A DNA stretch of 64,000 nucleotides from Burkholderiales bacterium UBA1834 (GTDB lineage: Bacteria > Pseudomonadota > Gammaproteobacteria > Burkholderiales > Burkholderiaceae_C): assembly GCA_002339015.1 (NCBI GenBank), contig DDJC01000091.1:27725-91724 (forward strand). The letters run 5' to 3'. Both the position numbers and the translations under genes were made by a program. Under the pieces are notes generated by a model. It ran no database searches, was not told the origin of the DNA, and saw only the letters and a program-made list of their open reading frames with translations. Positions 1 through 9,300 of the stretch are shown piece after piece. Numbering within the stretch: the first letter of the stretch is position 1; every line of letters begins with the position of its first letter.

Positions 1-1193
1 GCGATCTGCACGATCAGGCGCGGGTCGAACGGCTTGGGAATGATGTAGTCGGGGCCGAACGACAGTTCCTGGCCGGCGTAGGCGCGGGCCACTTCATCGT
101 TCTGCTCGGCCTGGGCCAGCTCGGCAATCGCATGTACCGCCGCGATTTCCATCTCGTCGGTGATGGTGGTCGCGCCCGAATCCAGCGCGCCGCGGAAGAT
201 GTACGGGAAGCACAGGACGTTGTTGACCTGGTTCGGGTAATCGGTGCGACCTGTCGCCATGATGGCGTCATCGCGCACGGTTTTGACGTCTTCCGGCAGG
301 ATCTCCGGATTGGGGTTGGCCAGCGCGAAGATGATGGGCCTGGCGGCCATCCTGGCGACCATCTCGGGCTTGAGCACGCCCCCGGCCGACAGGCCCAGGA
401 AGATGTCGGCGCCTTCGATCACCTCGGCCAGCTTGCGCTGCTCGGTCTTCTGCGCGAACACGGCCTTGTCCGGATCCATCAGCTCGACACGGCCTTCGTA
501 GACCACGCCGGCCAGGTCGGTCACCCAGATGTTCTCGCGGGGCACGCCCAGCTTGACCAGCAGCGTGAGGCACGCCAGGGCGGCGGCGCCGGCGCCGGAG
601 GTGACCAGCTTGACCTGCTTGATGTCCTTGCCCACCACCTTCAGGCCATTGAGCATGGCGGCGCCCACGACGATGGCCGTGCCGTGCTGGTCATCGTGGA
701 ACACGGGGATGTTCATGCGCTCGCGCAGCTTGCGCTCCACATAGAAGCAGTCCGGGGCCTTGATGTCTTCCAGGTTGATGCCGCCGAAGGTGGGCTCCAG
801 ACTGGCGATGATGTCCACCAGCTTGTCCGGATCCTTCTCGTTGATCTCGATGTCGAACACGTCGATGTCGGAGAACTTCTTGAACAGGACGGCCTTGCCC
901 TCCATCACGGGCTTGGCGGCCAGCGGGCCGATGTCGCCCAGGCCCAGCACGGCCGTGCCGTTGGTGATCACGGCCACCAGGTTGCCCCGGCTGGTGTACT
1001 TGAAGGCGTTGGCCGGGTTCTCGACGATCTCCTCGCAGGGCGCGGCCACGCCGGGCGAATAGGCCAGGGCCAGGTCGCGCTGGTTGGTGAGCTGCTTGGT
1101 GGCGCTGATCGCGAGTTTTCCGGGGGTAGGGAACTCGTGGTACTCAAGGGCGTTTTTCTTGAGCTCGGCGCGTTTTTGTTCGGGGGTGGTCAT
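1..1193 (-). CDS. maeB: NADP-dependent malic enzyme (MaeB type), C-terminus beyond left edge
   Basis: Oxidatively decarboxylates malate to pyruvate with NADP+ in the cytoplasm, feeding pyruvate and NADPH metabolism. The minus-strand reading begins [20 protein letters not shown] and runs 397 codons off the left edge. It holds the malic signatures [14 protein letters not shown], the metal-site stretch [12 protein letters not shown] and the NAD(P)-fold segment [13 protein letters not shown], and reaches [14 protein letters not shown], where the malic domain of MaeB proteins ends. Family members of this type normally continue into a phosphotransacetylase-like domain of about 330 residues, which would lie outside the window. 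The ATG at 1193 follows a GGAAAGGG purine tract. A TACAAT -10-like box lies about 60 bases upstream. Identity is certain; the presence of the C-terminal domain is inferred. Confidence 0.96.
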   Translation of the reverse strand, partial: MTTPEQKRAELKKNALEYHEFPTPGKLAISATKQLTNQRDLALAYSPGVAAPCEEIVENPANAFKYTSRGNLVAVITNGTAVLGLGDIGPLAAKPVMEGKAVLFKKFSDIDVFDIEINEKDPDKLVDIIASLEPTFGGINLEDIKAPDCFYVERKLRERMNIPVFHDDQHGTAIVVGAAMLNGLKVVGKDIKQVKLVTSGAGAAALACLTLLVKLGVPRENIWVTDLAGVVYEGRVELMDPDKAVFAQKTEQRKLAEVIEGADIFLGLSAGGVLKPEMVARMAARPIIFALANPNPEILPEDVKTVRDDAIMATGRTDYPNQVNNVLCFPYIFRGALDSGATTITDEMEIAAVHAIAELAQAEQNDEVARAYAGQELSFGPDYIIPKPFDPRLIVQI

Positions 1194-1253
1194 GTAGGGG
1201 CCCTTTCCAGGGCGCCGTCTCATGGGATAGGGTGAACGGTGCCCGAGCCTCGC

Positions 1254-1259
1254 ATTGTA
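1254..1259 (-). promoter_or_regulatory. Putative -10 box for malic enzyme
   Basis: On the minus strand the bases read TACAAT, a good sigma-70 -10 hexamer, giving a leader of roughly 55 bases before the malic enzyme ATG. No convincing -35 box was found at the proper spacing, so this is a weak call from one element. Confidence 0.35.
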
Positions 1260-1316
1260 GGAACATGTGTCTGGTCCTGGAGATGTGGCTTGCCGCAGGG
1301 GATGACGGAGGCCTGT

Positions 1317-1985
1317 TCAGCACCTCAAACCGCACAGGGTGCGTATCAAGTCCACTTGGCGCTTCACGCCGGTCTTGGCGAGGATGCTTTGGATGTGGGT
1401 GCGCACGGTTGACAGGCCGGTGTCTGTTTCAGTGGCGATGCGCGTTGCGGTGTCGCCCTTGAGCAAATGGCCCAGCACACGTTCTTCGGCGGGCGACAGT
1501 TCGAACAGACCGGCTGTGCGACGTGCCAGGGCCGTGCTTTCCGGCACGGGCAATCCCATCAGCAGCAGGTAAGCCGGTGACCCGGGGCCATGATGCGGGT
1601 ACTCGGCGCCGAGGAGAAGGCTGCCTATCCGGGCGTTGACCAGGGCCCGGTCCAACGTCGGCAACTGGATCATGATGTCGACGGGCATGCCTCTCCTGCA
1701 CAAAGCCGAGGCATTTTTCAGGGTAGGGAAGCTCTGAAGGCCGGAAAGCCTGGGCTGATCGTGGCGCAGATGGCTGGTCTCGGGCATGCAGAACAGGCGC
1801 GCGGCCTTTTCATTGCAGTAAAGGACTTGCAATGAGGCATCCAAGATGAGGCTGGGCAACTCATGCCTGGCAGCCAAGATGTGTTCGACGATGTCGGCCC
1901 TGTCGGCATAGTCGCGTGGAGGCGACCCAAAAGCAGGATGGCCGAAGGCCCGCATTTCAAGGCTTGCTTGTTGTTGCAACATCAT
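1317..1985 (-). CDS. LuxR-family transcriptional regulator with PAS-like N-terminus
   Basis: A 222-residue DNA-binding regulator. The last 70 or so residues form a LuxR helix-turn-helix: LSPAEERVLGHLLKGDTATR, then TDTGLSTVRTHIQSILAKTG with the typical recognition helix. The N-terminal part (ELPSLILDASLQVLYCNEKA) looks like a PAS sensor fold. There is no receiver domain or phospho-acceptor aspartate, so it is an orphan regulator whose signal is unknown. The start at 1985 is supported by an AGGAAGGA ribosome site 3 bases upstream; a second ATG follows directly. It lies 19 bases downstream of the outer membrane protein gene and is probably cotranscribed with it. Target genes cannot be told; the neighbouring oxidoreductase operon is the obvious candidate. 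Confidence 0.85.
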   Translation of the reverse strand: MMLQQQASLEMRAFGHPAFGSPPRDYADRADIVEHILAARHELPSLILDASLQVLYCNEKAARLFCMPETSHLRHDQPRLSGLQSFPTLKNASALCRRGMPVDIMIQLPTLDRALVNARIGSLLLGAEYPHHGPGSPAYLLLMGLPVPESTALARRTAGLFELSPAEERVLGHLLKGDTATRIATETDTGLSTVRTHIQSILAKTGVKRQVDLIRTLCGLRC

Positions 1986-2004
1986 GGTCCTTCCTGGGCA
2001 GCCA

Positions 2005-2670
2005 TCAGAAGCGCCAACTCACGCCGAGGCTCAGTTGGGGAATCACACGCACCTTGGCGAGGCCATCGCGCAGTTCGCGCGTTTCCTCGTCAACATCATC
2101 TTGACTGATGGCCCCTCTTTCCACCAGGTTTGTGTCGATGTCCAGCTTCGGGCGGCCGATGGATACGCCGAGGTCCGCATGGAAGGACCATCCTGTGGTC
2201 TTGACGGGCTGGTGGCCGTAGCCGATGCCCAGGAAAGGCGTCACCCTGGGGAATCGGATGCGCGCATTGAAGCGGTCTCCAGGAAGGATGAGCACATTGG
2301 TGTCGTTCCCAACGGTTTGAATGGTCCCGGCAGCGAACTTCGAGCGCAAATTGGCCTGGATCTGGTTGATCGTGACACCGCCGGTAAGCCGAAAGCCGCT
2401 GTTTGCCCAAGGAAAGTAGTCTGCGAAGGCGCCTAGGCGCGCGATCTTGACGTGCCCCTGGTAGTCAATGCCCTCTTCGTTGCCGTCCTTTTTCCGGCTG
2501 CCCAGGGTGGCGTAGTCGGCGCGCAAGGTCACCTTCTCGGTGACGGGGTGTGCGTAGCCTGCGAACAGGCCGGGCAGGCCGATGCCCGCGTAGACCTCGC
2601 CGGCTTGCGCTGACAAGGGCGGCGCACTCAGCAAGGTGAAGATGACAAGGAGGGGGCGCACGTTCTGCAT
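2005..2670 (-). CDS. Outer membrane beta-barrel protein, OmpA/OprF-like fold, unknown role
   Basis: 221 residues. The N-terminus MQNVRPLLVIFTLLSAPPLS followed by AQA-GEVYAG is a classical signal peptide with cleavage after AQA. The mature part is built of alternating strands (GLFAGYAHPVTEKVTLRADY, TPFLGIGYGHQP, GWSFHADLGVSIG) and ends LSLGVSWRF with a terminal Phe, the BAM recognition signal of outer membrane barrels. The size suggests an 8-stranded barrel. Substrate or partner is unknown. The ATG at 2670 has an AGGA ribosome site 7 bases upstream. It precedes the LuxR gene by 19 bases and follows the hybrid kinase by 81 bases, a gap holding a perfect palindrome, so it may have its own promoter. 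Confidence 0.8.
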   Translation of the reverse strand: MQNVRPLLVIFTLLSAPPLSAQAGEVYAGIGLPGLFAGYAHPVTEKVTLRADYATLGSRKKDGNEEGIDYQGHVKIARLGAFADYFPWANSGFRLTGGVTINQIQANLRSKFAAGTIQTVGNDTNVLILPGDRFNARIRFPRVTPFLGIGYGHQPVKTTGWSFHADLGVSIGRPKLDIDTNLVERGAISQDDVDEETRELRDGLAKVRVIPQLSLGVSWRF

Positions 2671-2688
2671 GGAAGGGTCCTGTTGATG

Positions 2689-2701
2689 ATGGGTGACCCA
2701 T
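2689..2701. promoter_or_regulatory. Perfect 6-1-6 palindrome upstream of the outer membrane protein gene
   Basis: The bases ATGGGT-G-ACCCAT form a perfect inverted repeat 19-31 bases before the start codon of the outer membrane protein gene. It could be an operator or a small leader hairpin. Only the symmetry is seen; binding is not shown. Confidence 0.3.
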
Positions 2702-2751
2702 GCTAGGCGGGGCCGCCGCGTGCGTCGATCAACCGAGAACTAAACCGAAGT

Positions 2752-4557
2752 TCAGCCCAGCGTCGATGGGGCGTCTGGCGTGGCGCTTTCCAGGCAAGCG
2801 GCAATGGCCGCCACCAACGTGGCTGCCGCCACGGGCTTGTGCAGCACAGGCAGGCCGGCCGACTCCGCCTGCTTCAGCCGGTTTGGTGCAGTGTCGCCGG
2901 TGATGATGATGGCCGGCAGGTTGGGATGGCTGCGACGCAACAGCTCGACAGCCTGAATGCCGCTTTCACGGCCTCGCAGGCGCAGATCGGCGAGCAGCAG
3001 ATCAGGGGGGCGCAGGGAGGCCAGGGCGACGGCTTCGTCGATGCACGAGGCCAGTGACACCTCGCACCGCATGCGCTTGAGCAGGGCCTCCATGCCGGCC
3101 CGCACAGCCGCCTCGTCATCGAGCACCAGGACATGGCACATGGGCATGGATGGCGGGTCTTCCAGGACGGGGGTGGCACGGGCGGCGCCCACACCATGGC
3201 CGCATGGGATCCGCAGCGTCATGGTTGTGCCGACGTCGGGAGTGGACTGTAGTTCGATCTCGATGTGGAGCAAGGGTGCCAGCCGTCGGATGATCGACAG
3301 ACCCAGTCCCAGCCCGCGGCCTCGGTCGCGTTCAGGGTTGTCGACCTGGAAAAACTCTTCGAAGACCTGGCGGTGATGGTTGGGCGCAATGCCGCAACCG
3401 GTATCCTGGACGCGGACGGCGATGTGGTCACCCTGTTGTTGTGCATCGACCAGGACATGACCATGGTTGGTGTATTTCAAGGCATTGTCGAGCAGATTGC
3501 GCAGCACACGACTCAACTGCTGACCGTCGCTGCTGACGACCAAATCCGAGGGACAGTGGAGCGCCAGCCGGACCCCTTTTTGATGGGCAATGGGCAGGTA
3601 GGCAGTGATGAGCGGCTCAAGCGCCGGCTTGAGTGGGATGTTCTGCCAATCGACATGGACCATGCCGGCGTCCAGCTTGGACATGTCCAGCAAGGTGTTC
3701 ATTTGAGTCTGCAAGGCATGCAATGCCTGGTCGATGTGCCCCAGCAGCGTCACATGATCTGCCGAGCTGACCTGCAGGCGCAGGGTGGCGAAGAACAGGG
3801 ACAGTGAGTGCAGAGGCTGGCGCAGATCGTGGCTGGCAGAGGCCAGGAACCGCGTCTTGGCCGCATTGGCCGCTTCGGCCTGATCGAGGGCGGCTCTCAA
3901 CTGCTGGTTCAGTTGGGTCTCGTCCAGCCTTTTGGCGATGCTGGTTCTGAAAGTCCGGAAGCTGTCGCGCGCCAGCCCGACCATGATGAGGGCGAACAGA
4001 AGGATCAGGGGGGCCATGGCCTGGCCCAGCCATTGGTCCTCGCCATGCAACGGCGTCAACGCCCATCCCAGCATGAGCGCGCCCATGACGGGTACGGCGT
4101 ACACGAGGTAGACGGGCAGGTAGCCTCCTGAGGTGCCGATGGCGCCAGTGGTCAAGCCGGCCAGGATCAGGGTCACCATGGTCCGTCCCAACTCCGAAAG
4201 AAATGGGAAGAAGAGGACGCTGGCCGCGTTCGTCATCGCGTGAAGGCCTCGCAAGGCCTGGGCGATGCGCAGCCGTTGGCGGGGATCAGGCGACAGGCGA
4301 TGGAGGGACTTGAGCCCCTGTCGACGGATGAACAGGGTCAGCCACTCGGCCAAGACCCAGGTGATGACGGCCCAATGCGGCGCCCGGGGCCATGCCGCGA
4401 CGCCGATCAGCAGGGCCACCAGTCCGAGTACGGGGCCGGTGCGCTGCGATTGTTTCTCGTACAGGGTGGTCAGCTCGGCCATGACGGCTTGGTCGATCGC
4501 TTCCTGATTTGCGGCGGATGAGGTGGCCTGGGCCTCCTCAGGCATGGGGCGGGTCAT
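2752..4557 (-). CDS. Membrane hybrid sensor histidine kinase (HisKA-HATPase-REC)
   Basis: 601 residues. Residues 40-200 contain about six hydrophobic membrane segments with short loops and no large periplasmic domain. Then come a HisKA domain with H-box ASHDLRQPL (phospho-acceptor His243), a HATPase domain with N-box RNLLDNALKY, G1 box DTGCGI and G2 box GRGLGLGLSI, and a C-terminal receiver domain with Asp479-Asp480 acidic pocket, phospho-acceptor Asp524 in LLLADLRLRG and Lys573 in LHKPV. The start MTRPMPEE at 4557 overlaps the stop of the phosphatase gene by ATGA; an in-frame upstream extension is antisense-like, arginine-rich and rejected. It is the sixth gene from the left edge and the fifth gene of the operon headed by a NarL-type response regulator, the likely phospho-transfer partner, though this is inferred from position only. 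Confidence 0.9.
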   Translation of the reverse strand: MTRPMPEEAQATSSAANQEAIDQAVMAELTTLYEKQSQRTGPVLGLVALLIGVAAWPRAPHWAVITWVLAEWLTLFIRRQGLKSLHRLSPDPRQRLRIAQALRGLHAMTNAASVLFFPFLSELGRTMVTLILAGLTTGAIGTSGGYLPVYLVYAVPVMGALMLGWALTPLHGEDQWLGQAMAPLILLFALIMVGLARDSFRTFRTSIAKRLDETQLNQQLRAALDQAEAANAAKTRFLASASHDLRQPLHSLSLFFATLRLQVSSADHVTLLGHIDQALHALQTQMNTLLDMSKLDAGMVHVDWQNIPLKPALEPLITAYLPIAHQKGVRLALHCPSDLVVSSDGQQLSRVLRNLLDNALKYTNHGHVLVDAQQQGDHIAVRVQDTGCGIAPNHHRQVFEEFFQVDNPERDRGRGLGLGLSIIRRLAPLLHIEIELQSTPDVGTTMTLRIPCGHGVGAARATPVLEDPPSMPMCHVLVLDDEAAVRAGMEALLKRMRCEVSLASCIDEAVALASLRPPDLLLADLRLRGRESGIQAVELLRRSHPNLPAIIITGDTAPNRLKQAESAGLPVLHKPVAAATLVAAIAACLESATPDAPSTLG

Positions 4558-5807
4558 GGTTGCGGTGCGATCGTGTCGATGCTGACGGACAAGGCGTTTG
4601 AAGAAGCCAGCCAATCGGGCATCGGCGTTTGCTGCGCCGTGGCGCCGGGGATGGCCACGGTGACGACAACAGGCAGGTTGCCGTTCGACTCGATCGGCCA
4701 CTCGATCGTGACGAAGCCGTTGCCTTGCAGTGGAAACCAGGTTTCAACATCGCAGGTGTACTGGCAGCCAGCGTGCTCGAACGCGTGCTGTCCGAGTTTG
4801 AAATCCGCCGGCTTGGCATTGGCGAACGGGTAGGGGGCATACAGCGCGGGCGCGTGGATGCTGTGCACCGTCACGGCAGCACCGCTGTCGTCGCGGATGG
4901 TGATCCGGCTGATGTTGGCCAGGTGTGCATCGCCCGACAGCAGCACCAGATGCGGCGGCCGTGCTTGGTGGATGGCGGCCAGCAGCGTGTTGAGGGAGTG
5001 GGGATAGCCTTCCCAGGTGTCCGCATGGAGGGCGCTGGCCGGGGTTGAACCGATGGCGCGGTGCGTGCGGGGCAGGACCATGCTGCCGCAGGCCAGGAAA
5101 CGCGTGCCTTGCTGGGCCGGGCCCTGCAGCCAGTCCTGGATGGCCTGCCATTGCGGGCCGCTCATGATCGTGGCCCAGGCCACGTTGGCGGGACATCGGC
5201 GTGTGCGTTCGGTGCGGGTGTCGGCGAGGAAGACGCGCCCGGTTTGCCCGCGCACCTTGTGCGGGCCATACAACAATGCAGGGGCGCGGCGCTGGGATCG
5301 GAGCGGGGCGCTCTGAAAGTGGCGCAGGCCCTGCTCCAGAACCCAGTTCACGAAATGGCTGGGACTGGCCTCGCCGCCATCATCGTCTAGTCCCTGGGCG
5401 TCGGGACTGACGGGGCCCCAGTCATCCAGGAATTCATGGTCGTCGGGGACAGACACGAGGGTGGCGGAACCGAAGGCCGCCTGGCGGGTTCGATCCTGCC
5501 ACCACTGCTGGTAGGGCGCCACATAGCGGGCATCTGCCAGCGCGGGGTCGAACACGCCGGCGGTGGCGTCGATGTAGACCTGGTCACCCACCAGCAGGAT
5601 CAGGTCGGGCAGGCCATCGCGCTGGCGCAACTCGAGCAGCCGCCTCATGGACTGGTCACTCGGCGAAATAAGCCATCCGCCCAGGGTACCGGGCAGATAC
5701 CCTGCGCCATCGTGGTCGTCGGGGCGGCGATCCAGCAACCCGGCCGGATACCGGCAGCAGGCCAGCCACAGGCGGATCGATGCGGGAGGGGGTGGGTCGG
5801 CACTCAT
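4554..5807 (-). CDS. PhoD-like metallophosphatase/phosphodiesterase
   Basis: 417 residues with calcineurin-like metal-binding motifs of the PhoD family: LLVGDQVYIDA (residues 71-81), VPDDHEFLDDWG (120-131) and LLSGDAHLANIS near residue 300, matching the GD, DDHE and GDxH signatures that bind the metal pair. PhoD proteins hydrolyse phosphomonoesters or diesters, usually outside the cytoplasm, but no Tat or Sec signal peptide is visible at MSADPPPPASIRLWLACC, so this copy may be cytoplasmic. The start at 5807 overlaps the previous stop by ATGA; the 50-residue upstream extension in frame is a shadow of the neighbouring gene. The gene lies between a hypothetical protein and the hybrid kinase in one operon. 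The substrate is unknown; a phosphorylated lipid or steroid conjugate would fit the GMC/hydrolase neighbour, as inference. Confidence 0.83.
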   Translation of the reverse strand: MSADPPPPASIRLWLACCRYPAGLLDRRPDDHDGAGYLPGTLGGWLISPSDQSMRRLLELRQRDGLPDLILLVGDQVYIDATAGVFDPALADARYVAPYQQWWQDRTRQAAFGSATLVSVPDDHEFLDDWGPVSPDAQGLDDDGGEASPSHFVNWVLEQGLRHFQSAPLRSQRRAPALLYGPHKVRGQTGRVFLADTRTERTRRCPANVAWATIMSGPQWQAIQDWLQGPAQQGTRFLACGSMVLPRTHRAIGSTPASALHADTWEGYPHSLNTLLAAIHQARPPHLVLLSGDAHLANISRITIRDDSGAAVTVHSIHAPALYAPYPFANAKPADFKLGQHAFEHAGCQYTCDVETWFPLQGNGFVTIEWPIESNGNLPVVVTVAIPGATAQQTPMPDWLASSNALSVSIDTIAPQP

Positions 5808-6349
5808 GCCGAATTTCCTGGGCGAGGCTGGTGAGGTGAAACGAGTTCTCCTGTCAGATCCCTGCCCTGGATTTGCGCGGTGTCCTGCTCGGCCTTGCGA
5901 ACGCCCTGCGCCAAGTCGTCGGCAAGACGTGCTTGCGCCTCTGCGCTGCAAACGCAACGGGAGGCCCAGCGGCTGCAGGCAAGGTCCAAGCTGACAAAGT
6001 CATGGCTGCCGTCGTCCGGGGGCTCATGGAATTGCTCAAGGCCCTTGTCCGAAGACTGCCTGTACACCAGGAACGGCTTCCAAGCCCCGTTTGGGGATGC
6101 CTTCCAGTTGATGTTGACGATGAAGCCTTCGGTCAGCCGGCCACCGCTCGGCACCGGCCACACGGCGTACAAGGCCGCCTTGCGGAAACCCTCGGCGTCC
6201 CCGAGGAAGGGGCTGGGAACCAGGCCCATAAGTACCGGCCTGCCCAGTTTGCTGTCAAAGCTCACGGTGATGACCAAGTCGTCCGCCTCTTGTGCGCGCG
6301 CGTCGATCACGAAATCGGCAGTCTTGATGCTGACCAGATATGGGGACAT
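5804..6349 (-). CDS. Hypothetical protein in the GMC oxidoreductase operon
   Basis: 181 residues, family not recognised. It starts MSPYLVSIKTADFVIDARAQ, has no signal peptide or membrane segment, and contains beta-rich stretches (DDLVITVSFDSKLGRPVLMG, LTEGFIVNINWKASPNGAWK) followed by a charged helical tail (ARLADDLAQGVRKAEQ). Two cysteines sit in RWASRCVCSAEA. The start at 6349 is supported by an AGGAG ribosome site that overlaps the stop codon of the upstream GMC gene, 8 bases away, so translation is probably coupled. Its stop overlaps the start of the PhoD-like gene by 4 bases. The tight coupling suggests a partner or accessory subunit of one of these enzymes; no function is assigned. Confidence 0.75.
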   Translation of the reverse strand: MSPYLVSIKTADFVIDARAQEADDLVITVSFDSKLGRPVLMGLVPSPFLGDAEGFRKAALYAVWPVPSGGRLTEGFIVNINWKASPNGAWKPFLVYRQSSDKGLEQFHEPPDDGSHDFVSLDLACSRWASRCVCSAEAQARLADDLAQGVRKAEQDTAQIQGRDLTGELVSPHQPRPGNSA

Positions 6350-6357
6350 TGAGGCTC

Positions 6358-9300
6358 CTACAGATTGAAGAAAGCGGCCACGTGGGGGAACACGCGGGTG
6401 GAAGCTTCCCGGCCGATCAGGCAATCCTGATGGCCTCGGTCGGGGATGGCGTGGACGGTGTATTTGTGGCCACGCTTCAATTCGTGGACTTGGCGTTTGA
6501 ACGCATGCAGGCCGTGAATGTCAGACAGGCCATTGTTGATTCCGTGAATGGACATCATGGCTTCTAGGCTGTCGATGGCGCGGGCCAGGGAAATGGTGGT
6601 CACCATGTTGATGCCGTGCTGATCGGACACCGCCTGGTTGCGGGCCAGGTGAAGGGCCTGCTCCAGGGTGTCCAGGCTCAAGGGGCCGAAGTGATCGTCG
6701 ATGTGATCCAGCATGCGCTGATCGAGGTTGCCGATGTCGAAGTCGCGGCCGTACAGTGCGTCCATCCTTCGGCGTGTGCGGGCCCAGGGGGCCGTCTTCC
6801 AGGGCGGGCAAAGGGGGTTCTCGATGCTGAACTCTTCTTCGGGGTAGGGGATGGTGGCCAGCAGGCGCTGCATGATCTGGTCCAGCACCTGGTTGGTGTC
6901 CGAATCCTCGGGATCCGGGCGGAAGCGGTAGGGCCCCAGCGGAAGGTAGTGGCGCAGGTAGCGCATCATGAAAGCGCGCAGCAGGTTGCCCTCACTGAAC
7001 CGCACGATCGGCGCGATTTGCGACATCCCCAGGCGCCGGATGAGCGAGGGGCCCGACTGCCCATCGGCCAAACGGCCCTGCAGACGGGCCAGCGCAACCA
7101 GGTGGCGCGTGGCCAGGAGCGCGCCCTGGGCCGACACGCCCGTGCCCCGTCGATCAATGTCGCTTTCCAGCGCCTCGATTTCCGTCAACAAGGCCAGCCA
7201 CAGCATGGCGGATCCCATGCAGTGCGCGAACACATCGACCTGAGCCACGCCGCAGACATCGGCCACGTGGCAAAGGGCCAGCGGGATGTCCCGATAGGCC
7301 GTGTCCTCGAAGGTCCATGCGCAGGTGGCGGTGGGCATGCCTGCGCTGGTGCGCATGTCTACCAGCCAGACATCGTGGCCGAGGTCCCACATGTACTTGG
7401 CCAATCCCGGCTGCACCGAGTGGTGGGCAAAGGTGGTGCCGCTGGCGCTGTACCCATGCAGCATCACCAGGGGGTGAGCCCGGCCCTTTGGGGTGTGGGG
7501 GGGATAACGGGTCAGGCGTACCCGCACCGGCGTACCGTCGGCCAGCGGTGGTTCACCCATGTCAAGGTGCGTGATCTCTGGGGGCGGCAGGCCAGGCACG
7601 GTGCCGGGCAGGCGGTTGACTTTACGCTGCGGAGCAAGGTCCGGTGCGCGCATGGTCCATACATGGATGCTGATCAGGATGCGCAAGAACAGCAGCGCCA
7701 GGCTGATGATGTCCATCAGCGCCGAGGGCATGTCCCGCTGGCGGGTGATGCGCAGCAAGGGCACGCCGAGGTCGGCCAGGTGGGCGAGGTTCAGCTTGAG
7801 TGTGGCTGGGCGGTCTGGGCAACCAAGATCCAGGCCCGGGAAGCTTTTCAGCGTCAAGGTCATGAGCTGATCCCAGGGGTTGCCACGCCGGGTGTAGCTC
7901 ACGTACTTGCATCCACGGATACGGTTGGTGTGCAGCCGGTGCGGGTCGGCCCAGGGGCCACTGTGCACGGCCACCTGCTCGATCCCCAGGTCGTATTCCA
8001 GCATGCGGATTTCGCCGCCACGGCTGGCCAGGGCAATGGCATTGCATGCGCGCTCGCCAAGGCTTGGATAGTGGATGTCCGGCGATTGCAGGCCCGACAG
8101 CTTGTGCAGGGCGTACTGGGTGATGTCCCGCAGGCCACGATTGAGGAACCAGGCGCCGCCGGCCTTGGCGATGCGTTCCGGCGCACAGGTGTTGGCGCGG
8201 TGCAGGGCACGCAAGCTGCCGTTGAGCCGGGCGTGCAGGACGACGGTGCTTGGACTCTGCCAGTCGCACGGCTCTCCCTCGTTCGGGACGATGACCTTGA
8301 CCTCGCTATGGGCGGGATCGACCTTCAAGGTGCGCATGGCAGGCTGGCCATGAAGCAGCTGCTGCACTTCGATCTCCTGAAAGCGCAGGGTGATCTGCAC
8401 CCCGAAGCGGCCGAACCAGCCCCGCAGCTGTTCCGTGATCTCGATGCAGGTGGGTTGCGGGGCGGGCAGGGCCGGCGCCGCAACGGTGGGGCGGTCGCGG
8501 TGCAGGCCTCGATCAGGTCGGGTTTCTCCGAAGCCCCAGTCCTTGATGAGGGTGCGGATGGCCCGGTCGGTCAGCACGGAGATCGTCAGCGATGGATTGA
8601 TGCCCAGCGAGGTGGGAATGATCGAGCCATCGAGCACCACGAGCCCATCGTGGATGGCCGACGGATCGGCATCGGGGCAGAACACCTGGCCGAGGTGATT
8701 CACCACGCCGTCGCGGATCGAGGAGCCCATCGCGCATCCGCCCAGGGGGTGGGCTGTGAACAAGGGCCCTCGCTGACCATCGACTAGGAACTCCATGTTC
8801 TTGGGCACGGGCTTCCAGGCGGGATTGGGCAGTAGCGTGCCGCCCGTGTCACGCGCCTTCAGCAGGTCCTTGAGCATGTCCAGCTGGGTATCGAAACGAG
8901 GGTCCAGCCTCAGCTCCGGCCAACTGACGGTGATGGCGCTGTCGCTTTCGAGGTGCGTCATGCCAGAGACCTTCTCGTCGCGTTCTCGGCTTGGCTTGAC
9001 TTGCTGGATGCGCCCTTGGGCTGTGTCGTGCCCGATGATGGCCAGCGGCAGGGTGCGGCGAATGTCCCGAGCATTGACCGAGCAGGGGTCATGCTCGGTC
9101 AGGCCCCCGTGGTCGCTTTGGTCGGTGCGCCCCAGCTGGTGGACGGTGTTCGCGGTGGTGTGCAGCTCCGAGAAAAGGCGCTCCAGGGCGGCGGGCACGG
9201 CAAGGTCCTGGATGACGTGGCCGAGAGGCAAGGCTCTGTGAGGCTCACCGACGCCGGCTGAGCGGCGGTCGATCATGGCGGTGATCGTCGGGCCGACGCG

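Noticed and set aside
132..1235. A 367-codon plus-strand frame at the left edge
   Set aside because: It is antisense to malic enzyme, whose motifs are unmistakable on the minus strand.
6616..8787. A 723-codon plus-strand frame opposite the GMC-hydrolase gene
   Set aside because: It is a shadow of the minus-strand gene, which has clear FAD-binding and hydrolase motifs; the plus-strand product has none.
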